Under the pieces are notes generated by a model, which was given only the letters and a program-made list of their open reading frames with translations, made no database searches and was not told the origin of the DNA. 20,854 nucleotides of DNA from an uncultured Erysipelotrichaceae bacterium (lineage in GTDB: Bacteria; Bacillota_I; Bacilli_A; RFN20; CAG-826): the NCBI GenBank assembly GCA_902793515.1, contig CADBDO010000005.1, positions 1 to 20,854 on the forward strand, in the 5' to 3' direction. This document shows positions 7,245-13,510 of this stretch, one piece after another; positions within the stretch are counted from its first letter, which is position 1, and each line of letters starts with the position of its first letter. Position numbers and translations under genes: made by a program.

Positions 7245-8087
7245 ATGGCCGAACAAAGCAAAATTGAAGCTATCAAGTCCCTCAAGGAGCGCACTGGCGC
7301 TGGCATGATGGACTGCAAGAAAGCTCTCGAAGAAAACGATTACGACATCGAAAAAGCGATCGACGTCCTCCGTGAGAAGGGCATCGTCAAAGCCGCCAAG
7401 CGTGCTAACAGAACCGCCGCTGAGGGCTTAGCTGTCATCAAAACCTGCGATGGTTGTGGCAAAGCCGCCATCATCGAGGTCAACTGCGAAACTGACTTCG
7501 TCAGCGCTACCGATAAGTTCCACGCCTTCGGTGAAGGCGCCGCTGAATTCGTTCTTAAGAACGAGCCAGCTTCCATCGAAGAAGCTCAGGCTGGCGTTAA
7601 GGATCTCCAAGACGCTACCGCCCTTGCCACCGGTGAGAAGCTCGTCTTCCGTCGCTATAAGATCCTCAAGAAGGCTGAAGGCCAGGGATTTGGCACCTAC
7701 ATCCACATGGGTGGAAAGATCGGTGTCGTCGTCATCCTTGAAAAGGAAGATGCCGAATTAGCCAACCAGTTGGCCATGCACATCGCTGCCAACAATCCTC
7801 TCTACCTCGCCCTCGAAGACGTTCCAGCCGCCGAGAGAGAAAGAGAGCAGAAGATCGCCGAGACCGAAGTCGCCAATGACGAGAAACTCGCCAACAAGCC
7901 AGAACAGGTCAAAGCTCAGATCGCCCAGCGCAAAGTCGACAAGGTTCTCTCCCAGAGCTGCCTTACCTTCCAGAAGTGGTTACTCGACGAATCCAAGACC
8001 GTCGGTCAGCTTCTTGGTGAGAAGGGCAACAAGGTTGTCACCTTCGTCCGCTTCCAGGTTGGCGATGGCGTCGAAGCCGCTGCTTAA
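7245..8087 (+). CDS. tsf: Translation elongation factor Ts
   Basis: Nucleotide exchange factor that releases GDP from EF-Tu. The 280-residue protein starts with the UBA-like N-terminal domain (IEAIKSLKERTGAGMMDCKKAL), followed by the signature NCETDFVSAT, in which Thr83-Asp84-Phe85-Val86 form the TDFV motif that contacts EF-Tu. The core dimerisation subdomains follow (YIHMGGKIGVVVIL; MHIAANNPLYL). Length is normal. A clear AAGGAG (7231-7236) lies 8 bases before the ATG, 24 bases after the rpsB stop, so the two are one transcript. A strong terminator follows the stop, separating tsf from pyrH. Confidence 0.98.
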   Translation: MAEQSKIEAIKSLKERTGAGMMDCKKALEENDYDIEKAIDVLREKGIVKAAKRANRTAAEGLAVIKTCDGCGKAAIIEVNCETDFVSATDKFHAFGEGAAEFVLKNEPASIEEAQAGVKDLQDATALATGEKLVFRRYKILKKAEGQGFGTYIHMGGKIGVVVILEKEDAELANQLAMHIAANNPLYLALEDVPAAEREREQKIAETEVANDEKLANKPEQVKAQIAQRKVDKVLSQSCLTFQKWLLDESKTVGQLLGEKGNKVVTFVRFQVGDGVEAAA

Positions 8088-8108
8088 TCTATTAGCCGAT
8101 TAAAAATC

Positions 8109-8135
8109 AAGTCCTCACATTGTGGGGACTTTTTT
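8109..8135 (+). terminator. Terminator of rpsB-tsf
   Basis: A 10-bp stem AAGTCCTCAC (8109-8118) with GTGGGGACTT (8122-8131), one U-G pair, a 3-base loop, then T residues through 8135. It lies 21 bases past the tsf stop. Confidence 0.92.
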
Positions 8136-8147
8136 CATATAAAAAAG

Positions 8148-8179
8148 TTGTCGCTCGAATCTTCTCTTCTTTGTATAAT
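8148..8179 (+). promoter_or_regulatory. Promoter of pyrH-frr, placed against the start codon
   Basis: A perfect -10 box TATAAT (8174-8179) lies between the tsf terminator and pyrH. The best -35, TTGTCG (8148-8153), is 20 bases away, longer than ideal. Only 9 bases separate the -10 box from the pyrH ATG, so transcription would begin about 1-4 bases before the start codon. Confidence 0.55.
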
Positions 8180-8188
8180 AAAACCAAT

Positions 8189-8911
8189 ATGAAACCTATT
8201 TATAAAAGAGTAATCATCAAACTCTCCGGCGAGGCTTTAGCTGACCAGGAGAATCATTCTATTTACGACAGGGCAAAACTCCAAAAGATTGCCAACACGA
8301 TCAAAGAGGTCGCTGACACCGGAGTCCAAATCGGCATCGTCGTCGGTGCTGGAAACATCTGGCGTGGCAAGCTTGCCGACACAGTCGGCATCGACCATTC
8401 GACCGCTGACTACATGGGCATGCTTGGCACCATCATGAATGGTTTGGCCATCCAAAGCGCCTGTGAGGAAAGAGGCCTCGACACCAGAGTCGCAAGCGCC
8501 ATCAACGTCCCACAGGTCTGCGAACCATACATCCGTAGAAAAGCCATCCATCATCTCAATAAGAACTGCGTCGTCATCTTCGCCGGCGGAACCGGAAACC
8601 CATTCTTCACCACCGACAGCAACGCCGCCCTCAAAGCTCTTGATTGCGATGCGGATGCCATCCTTATGGGCAAGAACAACGTGGAAGGCGTCTATGACTC
8701 TGACCCACGCACCAACCCAAATGCCAAGCTTCTCAAAAAGCTCACCTTCCAGGAGACCATCGAAAAGCAGCTTCAGGTCATGGATCTCACAGCGGTGGCC
8801 CAGTTAGAGAAAACCAAAATCAAAATCCACGTATTCAATATGGAAGAACCAGAGAACATCATGAAGGTTCTCATGGGAGAAGACGTCGGAAGTGTCATAT
8901 CGGAGGAATAA
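8189..8911 (+). CDS. pyrH: UMP kinase (uridylate kinase)
   Basis: Phosphorylates UMP to UDP in pyrimidine nucleotide synthesis; a hexamer of the amino-acid-kinase fold. The 240-residue protein has the family motifs KLSGEAL (11-17), VVGAGNIWRG (51-60), ADYMGMLGTIMNGLA (73-87), GGTGNPFFTTD (133-143) and the nucleotide/magnesium segment MGKNNVEGVYDSDPR (160-174). The reading frame is open upstream to a Met at 8120, but that lies inside the tsf terminator, so the Met at 8189 is chosen: the protein then begins MKPIYKRVIIKLSG as in other PyrH. There is no Shine-Dalgarno, and the -10 box ends 9 bases before the ATG, pointing to a leaderless transcript. frr follows after 3 bases, with its Shine-Dalgarno inside the end of pyrH. 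Confidence 0.97.
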   Translation: MKPIYKRVIIKLSGEALADQENHSIYDRAKLQKIANTIKEVADTGVQIGIVVGAGNIWRGKLADTVGIDHSTADYMGMLGTIMNGLAIQSACEERGLDTRVASAINVPQVCEPYIRRKAIHHLNKNCVVIFAGGTGNPFFTTDSNAALKALDCDADAILMGKNNVEGVYDSDPRTNPNAKLLKKLTFQETIEKQLQVMDLTAVAQLEKTKIKIHVFNMEEPENIMKVLMGEDVGSVISEE

Positions 8912-8914
8912 CAT

Positions 8915-9460
8915 ATGGATCCAATCGTCAACGAATGCAAAGAACAGATGGAGAAATCCGTCAGAAGCCTTAACGACAACTTCGGAAAGTTAAGGAGCGC
9001 TCAGGCCAACCCATCCGTCCTTAACGGTATCAAAGCTGATTACTATGGTGACAAGATTGCCATCACCGACATCTGCTCGATCACCAAGCCAGAGCCAAGA
9101 CAGCTCGTCGTCAAACCTTACTCCCACGAGGATCTTAAGGCTGTCGCGACCGCTATCACTGCCGCCAACATCGGCATCAACCCACAGGTTGAAGCGGACC
9201 TCGTCCGTCTTATCTTCCCAGCCATGACCGAGGAGAACCGTAAGGCCACAGTCAAGCAAGCCAAAGGCTTTGCCGAAGATGCCAAGGTTGCCATCAGAAA
9301 CATCAGACGTGATTATCTCGCCATGCTTAAGGAAGATGATTCCATGTCCGATGATTATCGCGATAGAGTGGAGAAAGATCTCGAGAAAGTCGTCACCGAT
9401 ATCATGAAAGCCATCGATGATGCCTATGCCGCCAAAGAAAAAGAGATCATGACGATCTAA
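8915..9460 (+). CDS. frr: Ribosome recycling factor
   Basis: With EF-G, splits post-termination ribosomes. The 181-residue protein is close to the usual 185. It has the N-terminal helix (MDPIVNECKEQMEKSVRSLNDNFGKLR), the hinge and domain II (ADYYGDKIAITDICSITKPEPRQLVVKPY) and the C-terminal helices with the conserved VAIRNIRRDYL. Oddity: where most family members have TGRA(N/S)P, this protein has SAQANP (28-33), replacing the usual Gly-Arg by Ala29-Gln30; the TEERRK segment is TEENRK. The residues are seen in the sequence; the effect is unknown. A strong GGAGG (8902-8906) sits 8 bases before the ATG. It is co-transcribed with pyrH, the usual pairing, and ends at a bidirectional terminator. 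Confidence 0.97.
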   Translation: MDPIVNECKEQMEKSVRSLNDNFGKLRSAQANPSVLNGIKADYYGDKIAITDICSITKPEPRQLVVKPYSHEDLKAVATAITAANIGINPQVEADLVRLIFPAMTEENRKATVKQAKGFAEDAKVAIRNIRRDYLAMLKEDDSMSDDYRDRVEKDLEKVVTDIMKAIDDAYAAKEKEIMTI

Positions 9461-9474
9461 CCTCAAAAACAAAT

Positions 9475-9504
9475 AAAATCCCCTGAATTTGCAGGGGATT
9501 TTTT
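9475..9504. terminator. Bidirectional terminator between frr and the convergent LRR gene
   Basis: A perfect 11-bp stem AAAATCCCCTG (9475-9485) with CAGGGGATTTT (9492-9502) and a 6-base loop. The plus strand ends in six T residues (9499-9504); read on the minus strand the hairpin is followed by ATTTTATTT. It serves both frr and the minus-strand gene, whose stop is 13 bases away. Confidence 0.92.
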
Positions 9505-9517
9505 GTTGTCCAGACTG

Positions 9518-10411
9518 TTATTCGATATAGATGTAAGGGCTGGTTTTAGTCTCTTTTAGAAGTTGGATATAGCAATCGCTGATGCCTTCAGCCCAGCCAT
9601 CTTCTTTGACAATCTTTTCCCAATCGGTTTTGTTGCCGTTGAAGTTGATGTAATTCATCTTGCAGCCTTTGAAGACGGCTTTTCCAATTTTGGATAAGGA
9701 ACCTGACAGATTGATCTGAGTCAATGAGGAGCAATCTTCGAAAGCCGAATCTCCAAGTGCGGTAAGGTTGTCGGCAAGAGTCACATCGGTGAGAAGTGGA
9801 TTGTTATAGAATGCATGGTCTCCGATCTCTTGTTTGCCCTCTTTAACGCTTCTGAACGAAACCTTGGTTAAGGAAGGTAAATTGGAGAAACAATAAGAAC
9901 CAATCTCTTTATAAAGAGATTGCGCATAGATTGCGTTAATCTTTTCGCCTTTGGTTTTAATGGCGCATTCATCTCCGCCGCCGAACGAATAGACGGAATA
10001 ATTCTTTCCATCAATTTTGACGGATGAAGGAAGGACGAAAGTGGTGGCGTTGTTAATTGAAGCGATGTTCTCGATGTGGACGTATTCGCGGTCTGCGCTA
10101 TCAGTCCTTATTTCATATTCGAAGTTTCCGACGCCGAGGAATTTGTCATCAGCGTTATAGAAACCAGCTAAGTCTTGATTCCAGTCAAAGTAGTATTCGA
10201 TTGGGCGTTTGGCTCTTTCGCTATCGTTGACCGCGCCCACAATCATGACTGTCGTGAAAGTGGCAACCAAAAGAACGCCAATCGAACCAATGATCCATGT
10301 CGCCTTCTTTTCTTTAGGAGACATCTTTTTGGATTCTAATGGGGTTTTGTCAGGGATTTCTTGCGTTTCTACAACGTTTTCCGACTCAACTTTGACTTCG
10401 TTTTCTTCCAT
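9518..10411 (-). CDS. Membrane-anchored BspA-type leucine-rich-repeat protein
   Basis: Function unknown; probably a single-pass membrane protein with an extracytoplasmic binding domain. The 297-residue protein has an acidic cytoplasmic N-terminus (1-29), a basic patch (MSPKEKKA, 30-37), one membrane segment (about 39-61) and a long exterior part. From about residue 165 it contains BspA/LRR_5-type repeats: IGSYCFSNLPSLTKVSF, IGDHAFYNNPLLTDVTL, LGDSAFEDCSSLTQINL and IGKAVFKGCKMNYINF. Such domains are known from surface proteins of gut and oral bacteria that bind host or partner proteins; binding here is inference. It is the only minus-strand protein gene in the window, set between frr and uppS, which are adjacent in Bacillus. 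Base composition looks like its neighbours, so the insertion is not obviously recent. There is no Shine-Dalgarno before the ATG; a TAAAAT box lies 10 bases upstream. Confidence 0.85.
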   Translation of the reverse strand: MEENEVKVESENVVETQEIPDKTPLESKKMSPKEKKATWIIGSIGVLLVATFTTVMIVGAVNDSERAKRPIEYYFDWNQDLAGFYNADDKFLGVGNFEYEIRTDSADREYVHIENIASINNATTFVLPSSVKIDGKNYSVYSFGGGDECAIKTKGEKINAIYAQSLYKEIGSYCFSNLPSLTKVSFRSVKEGKQEIGDHAFYNNPLLTDVTLADNLTALGDSAFEDCSSLTQINLSGSLSKIGKAVFKGCKMNYINFNGNKTDWEKIVKEDGWAEGISDCYIQLLKETKTSPYIYIE

Positions 10412-10421
10412 AAGTGAGACT

Positions 10422-10427
10422 ATTTTA
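10422..10427 (-). promoter_or_regulatory. Possible -10 box of the LRR gene
   Basis: On the minus strand TAAAAT (5/6 match) lies 10 bases before the ATG at 10411. No good -35 is seen 16-18 bases upstream. If real, the mRNA leader would be only about 3-5 bases. Confidence 0.3.
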
Positions 10428-10450
10428 TCTTTATTCGTTTCCTAATGCAC

Positions 10451-10491
10451 TCCTTTCAAAGCAAGAACGTCGAAAGGAAATTTTTTCCTTT
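10451..10491. repeat. Overlapping inverted repeats in the divergent LRR/uppS intergenic region
   Basis: Two alternative hairpins share one arm: TCCTTTC (10451-10457) pairs with GAAAGGA (10472-10478), and AAAGGAAA (10473-10480) pairs with TTTCCTTT (10484-10491). They lie upstream of both predicted start sites, so they may be an operator for the divergent genes or the remnant of an attenuator. No function is established. Confidence 0.35.
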
Positions 10492-10529
10492 ATTCGCCCT
10501 TACGTATTTTCTAGTTCCTCAAATCAGTC

Positions 10530-10535
10530 TATAAT
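10530..10535 (+). promoter_or_regulatory. -10 box of the uppS-cdsA-dxr-rseP-polC operon
   Basis: A perfect TATAAT (10530-10535) ends 8 bases before the uppS ATG; transcription would begin within about two bases of the start codon. The hexamer 17 bases upstream, TTTTCT (10507-10512), is a poor -35, so an activator or another element may help. Confidence 0.5.
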
Positions 10536-10543
10536 TTCACTCA

Positions 10544-11272
10544 ATGAGTGAAGAATTTGTTTTGAAAAAGAAGCTAGACCACGTAGCTTTCATTATGGAC
10601 GGGAATGGACGTTGGGCGAACCTCCGTGGACTCCCTCGTCACCTCGGTCACAAAGAGGCCTGCCGTCGCTTGATTGAGATTTATGACCTATGTCGTGAGT
10701 TCAAAATCAAGTACGCCAGCTTCTATGCTTTTTCGACTGAGAACTGGAACCGCCCACAAGACGAGATAGGCCACCTCATGGACTATCTTGAGGAATTCTT
10801 CCATCGCGAGATCGATTACATCATGAAGACCGGTGGCAGAGTCGTTGTCTCTGGCGATTTAGGCCGTATCAGAGAGCAGACCAGAAAGGTTTGCTTGGAG
10901 GCCATTGAGATGACAAAGAACAATGATGCCTGTGTCTTCAACGTCTGCCTCAATTATGGTGGACGCGATGAAATCGTGAGAGCCACAAAGAAATTCGCCG
11001 AAGCTTATAAGAATGGCGAAGCCAAACTTGAGGACCTTGATGAAAACTCCTTCAAGAACTACCTTTGGCAACCTGATATGCCTGATGTTGATCTGATGAT
11101 CAGGACAAGCGGGGAACAAAGACTTTCAAATTACATGCTATATCAAAATGCCTATGCGGAATTTGTCTTCACTGAAGTGAAGTGGCCTGATTTCCGCCGC
11201 AAAGCATTCATCGATTGTTTGAAGGAATATCAAAACAGAAACCGCCGTTATGGGGGATTAAAGAATGAGTAA
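10544..11272 (+). CDS. uppS: Undecaprenyl diphosphate synthase (cis-prenyltransferase)
   Basis: Adds isopentenyl units in cis to farnesyl diphosphate to make the C55 lipid carrier for peptidoglycan and wall polymers. The 242-residue protein has the catalytic segment HVAFIMDGNGRWA with Asp19 and the adjacent RGLPRHLGHKEA; YAFSTENWNRP (61-71); and the substrate/magnesium region IRTSGEQRLSNYMLYQ with FTEVKWPDF (Glu211). All expected family residues are seen. No Shine-Dalgarno precedes the ATG and a TATAAT box ends 8 bases upstream, suggesting leaderless initiation. The end overlaps cdsA by 8 bases. Its isoprenoid precursors come from the MEP pathway whose dxr gene lies two genes downstream. Confidence 0.97.
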   Translation: MSEEFVLKKKLDHVAFIMDGNGRWANLRGLPRHLGHKEACRRLIEIYDLCREFKIKYASFYAFSTENWNRPQDEIGHLMDYLEEFFHREIDYIMKTGGRVVVSGDLGRIREQTRKVCLEAIEMTKNNDACVFNVCLNYGGRDEIVRATKKFAEAYKNGEAKLEDLDENSFKNYLWQPDMPDVDLMIRTSGEQRLSNYMLYQNAYAEFVFTEVKWPDFRRKAFIDCLKEYQNRNRRYGGLKNE

Positions 11273-12347
11273 GAAAATCGGAAACATCGAAATCAATACG
11301 CCGCCAGAGGGTTACAAGACCTCTCTTAGGAGCAGGCTCATCGTTGCCGGTGTTCTTTTGGTAACCGCTGTTCCAACTTTCATCCTTGGAGGTTGGTTCT
11401 ACTTCTTCGCCATCATGGCGTTCCTTTTGGTTGCAATCGCTGAGGTCATCAAAGCTCCTCGCAAGAAATATAACTGGTTCGTCTACGTCGCTACGTACGC
11501 CATCATTCTTTCCTTCGTTTACTGGATGTTTTTCAAAGGAAACATGGATAGCTATCTTGACTACCTTGAGAATCCTGCTTTATTCCCCGATGGCTTTGTC
11601 ATATCGCTTGACCAACACTATAAGAGCTTTGAAGTCTCTGTTATTGGCATCGCCGCCTCTCTTCTTGTTTATTGTGTCGTCGGCATTTTGGACAAGAACT
11701 TTGGGCTAGATGACATTGCCTATTTCTTCTTCATGTCTTTACTTGTTGGCCTTGGCTTCCAATCTTTCTATTTCATCAGATACTTCCCAATCAAGGCTGC
11801 GGCCGATCCGCTTGCTGCTTATGCTGGTGTGACATGGGGCGGGCAAGCCTATGGCCCTGAGTTAATCAATAACAACTTCTTCAAATACTTCGGTTCGTTT
11901 GAACTTCTCTTGTTCGTCTTCATCGCTCCGATGTTCAGCGACATCGCTGCTTATTTCGGCGGCGTTTATTTCGGCAAACACAAGCTCAATGAAAGAATCT
12001 CTCCAAAGAAAACCTGGGAAGGTTTCTATTGGGGCATCATCGTTGGCTTTGTCGCTTCAGCGGCATTTGGTTTAATCCTCGCCGCTACCGGACACCCAAT
12101 CCTTCCATTCCTTACTATCGACAAATGGTATTACATCGTTTTGATCGCGCTTGTCGAACCGATTCTTGGGACTGTCGGAGATCTCTCATTCAGTCTCATC
12201 AAACGCTATTACGACATCAAAGACTACGGAAACATCCTTAGAGGGCATGGCGGCATTCTTGACCGTGCTGACAGCGTCATTTTTGCAAGCATCGGCGCCG
12301 TCATCATCCTTGTCCTCATGAAGAACGGCTGGAATTTCTTGATTTAG
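11265..12347 (+). CDS. cdsA: Phosphatidate cytidylyltransferase (CDP-diacylglycerol synthase)
   Basis: Converts phosphatidic acid and CTP to CDP-diacylglycerol, the precursor of phosphatidylglycerol and cardiolipin, in the membrane. About eight hydrophobic segments are visible. ISPKKTWEG (245-253) and the C-terminal block SLIKRYYDIKD..GNILRGHGGILDRAD (310-336) match the CDP-diglyceride synthetase signature (S-x-x-K-R-x4-K-D ... H-G-G-x-x-D-R-x-D). At 360 residues it is longer than the common 260-280; the excess lies in exposed loops around 91-122 and 176-210, of unknown purpose. The start overlaps the end of uppS, with GGGGG (11252-11256) 8 bases before the ATG. It ends with TAG three bases before dxr. 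Confidence 0.95.
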   Translation: MSKKIGNIEINTPPEGYKTSLRSRLIVAGVLLVTAVPTFILGGWFYFFAIMAFLLVAIAEVIKAPRKKYNWFVYVATYAIILSFVYWMFFKGNMDSYLDYLENPALFPDGFVISLDQHYKSFEVSVIGIAASLLVYCVVGILDKNFGLDDIAYFFFMSLLVGLGFQSFYFIRYFPIKAAADPLAAYAGVTWGGQAYGPELINNNFFKYFGSFELLLFVFIAPMFSDIAAYFGGVYFGKHKLNERISPKKTWEGFYWGIIVGFVASAAFGLILAATGHPILPFLTIDKWYYIVLIALVEPILGTVGDLSFSLIKRYYDIKDYGNILRGHGGILDRADSVIFASIGAVIILVLMKNGWNFLI

Positions 12348-12350
12348 TCT

Positions 12351-13508
12351 ATGCGTAAAGTTTTGCTTCTAGGCGCCTCTGGAAATATAGGCGTCCAGTC
12401 ACTTGATATTTTTGAAGCCGACAGGGCCTCTTTTGAGCTTGTCGGTATTAGTGTTGGGAAGCAAACTGACAAGATCGAACCAATCCTCAAGAGATTCCCA
12501 TCAGTCAAAGGGGTTTATTGCATTGATGAGGGTTTTGCCAAGGATTTAAAAGAAAAACACCCAGAATTGGATGTCTTTTCGGGCGAGAACGGATTATCCG
12601 AACTCATTAGAAACAGCGATGCCGATATGATTGAGAACGCCCTTGTCGGATTCTCCGGCTTAGTGCCTTCCGTAACTGCTTTGGAAGAGAATAAGATCCT
12701 TTGCCTTGCTAACAAAGAGAGCCTTGTCGTTGGTGGAGACATCATCAACAAACTTCTTGACGAAGGTCATGGAAAGATGTGGCCGATCGATTCTGAGCAT
12801 GTTGCTATTGCGAAGTGCTTCTCCAAAGTGAATCCAGAGGACGTTGAGAAGATTCTTCTTACCGGAAGCGGTGGCGCTTTCCGTAATCTCAAACTAGACG
12901 AACTCGATAACGTCACTCCAGAGATGGCTCTCCATCATCCAACTTGGAATATGGGTGCCAAGATCACCATAGACAGCGACACCATGATGAACAAAGGCTT
13001 TGAGATCATCGAAGCCCATCACTTGTTCCGTTATGACGTCGACAAGGTCGAAGTCATTCTCCATGATGAAAGCAACCTTCATTCCGCCTTGCTCTTGAAA
13101 GACGGAACCATCGTTGGCGATGTCAGCAAACCAGACATGCACGGACCTATCGCGTATGCGCTATACGAAGGCAAAGCGCCTTTCGAAGTGTTCAAAGTGA
13201 AGAAACTCGAAGACTTTGGCCCGTTCCATTTCCATAAGTTCAACCCAGAGAGATACCCAGCCGTTCCTCTTTGCATCAAAGCCCTCAAGATGGGTGGAAC
13301 CGCAACCGCGGTCATCAACGCCGCAAACGAGATTGCTATCGCTCTATTCCTCGAAGGAAAAATCCGTTTCTCCGACATTGTCAAAGTAAACGAAATGACC
13401 TTGAGTCATTTTACTAATATAATGAATCCAACTCTCACCACCTTGGTGAGCGTCGATAAAGAGGTGCGTCAGTACGTTCGTACAACATTTGAGAAAGGAG
13501 TTAACTGA
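12351..13508 (+). CDS. dxr: 1-deoxy-D-xylulose 5-phosphate reductoisomerase
   Basis: Converts DXP to MEP with NADPH, the committed step of the non-mevalonate isoprenoid pathway. The 385-residue protein has the NADPH site LLGASGNIGVQSLDI (6-20), LANKESLVVGG (119-129), the metal ligands Asp147 and Glu149 in PIDSEHVAI and the likely third ligand Glu221 (EAHHLF), the flexible-loop region LTGSGGAFR (170-178), and HPTWNMGAKITIDSDTMMNKG. All catalytic residues are present. The ATG lies 3 bases after the cdsA stop and has no Shine-Dalgarno, so it probably relies on ribosomes terminating at cdsA. It supplies isoprenoid units for UppS in the same operon. The stop is TGA. Confidence 0.97.
   Translation: MRKVLLLGASGNIGVQSLDIFEADRASFELVGISVGKQTDKIEPILKRFPSVKGVYCIDEGFAKDLKEKHPELDVFSGENGLSELIRNSDADMIENALVGFSGLVPSVTALEENKILCLANKESLVVGGDIINKLLDEGHGKMWPIDSEHVAIAKCFSKVNPEDVEKILLTGSGGAFRNLKLDELDNVTPEMALHHPTWNMGAKITIDSDTMMNKGFEIIEAHHLFRYDVDKVEVILHDESNLHSALLLKDGTIVGDVSKPDMHGPIAYALYEGKAPFEVFKVKKLEDFGPFHFHKFNPERYPAVPLCIKALKMGGTATAVINAANEIAIALFLEGKIRFSDIVKVNEMTLSHFTNIMNPTLTTLVSVDKEVRQYVRTTFEKGVN
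13395..13423 (+). promoter_or_regulatory. Possible internal promoter at the end of dxr for rseP-polC
   Basis: ATGACC (13395-13400, 4/6 match), a 17-base spacer and a perfect TATAAT (13418-13423) lie inside the dxr 3' end, about 80 bases before rseP. A small palindrome AATGAC/GTCATT overlaps the -35. It is within coding sequence, so chance is a real possibility. Confidence 0.28.
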
Positions 13509-13510
13509 GC

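Noticed and set aside
8120..8188. Longer pyrH starting at 8120
   Set aside because: The extra 23 residues would be encoded by the tsf terminator loop and the pyrH promoter, and no PyrH family member has such an N-terminus.
8990..9472. Minus-strand reading frame of 160 codons opposite frr
   Set aside because: It mirrors frr codon bias, has no recognisable motif and no initiation signal, and frr itself is certain.
1589..10477. Shared 10-mer CGTCGAAAGG at 1589-1598 (topA leader) and 10468-10477 (upstream of uppS)
   Set aside because: A 10-base match between intergenic regions of this total size is near chance expectation and the two copies sit at different places relative to the start sites.
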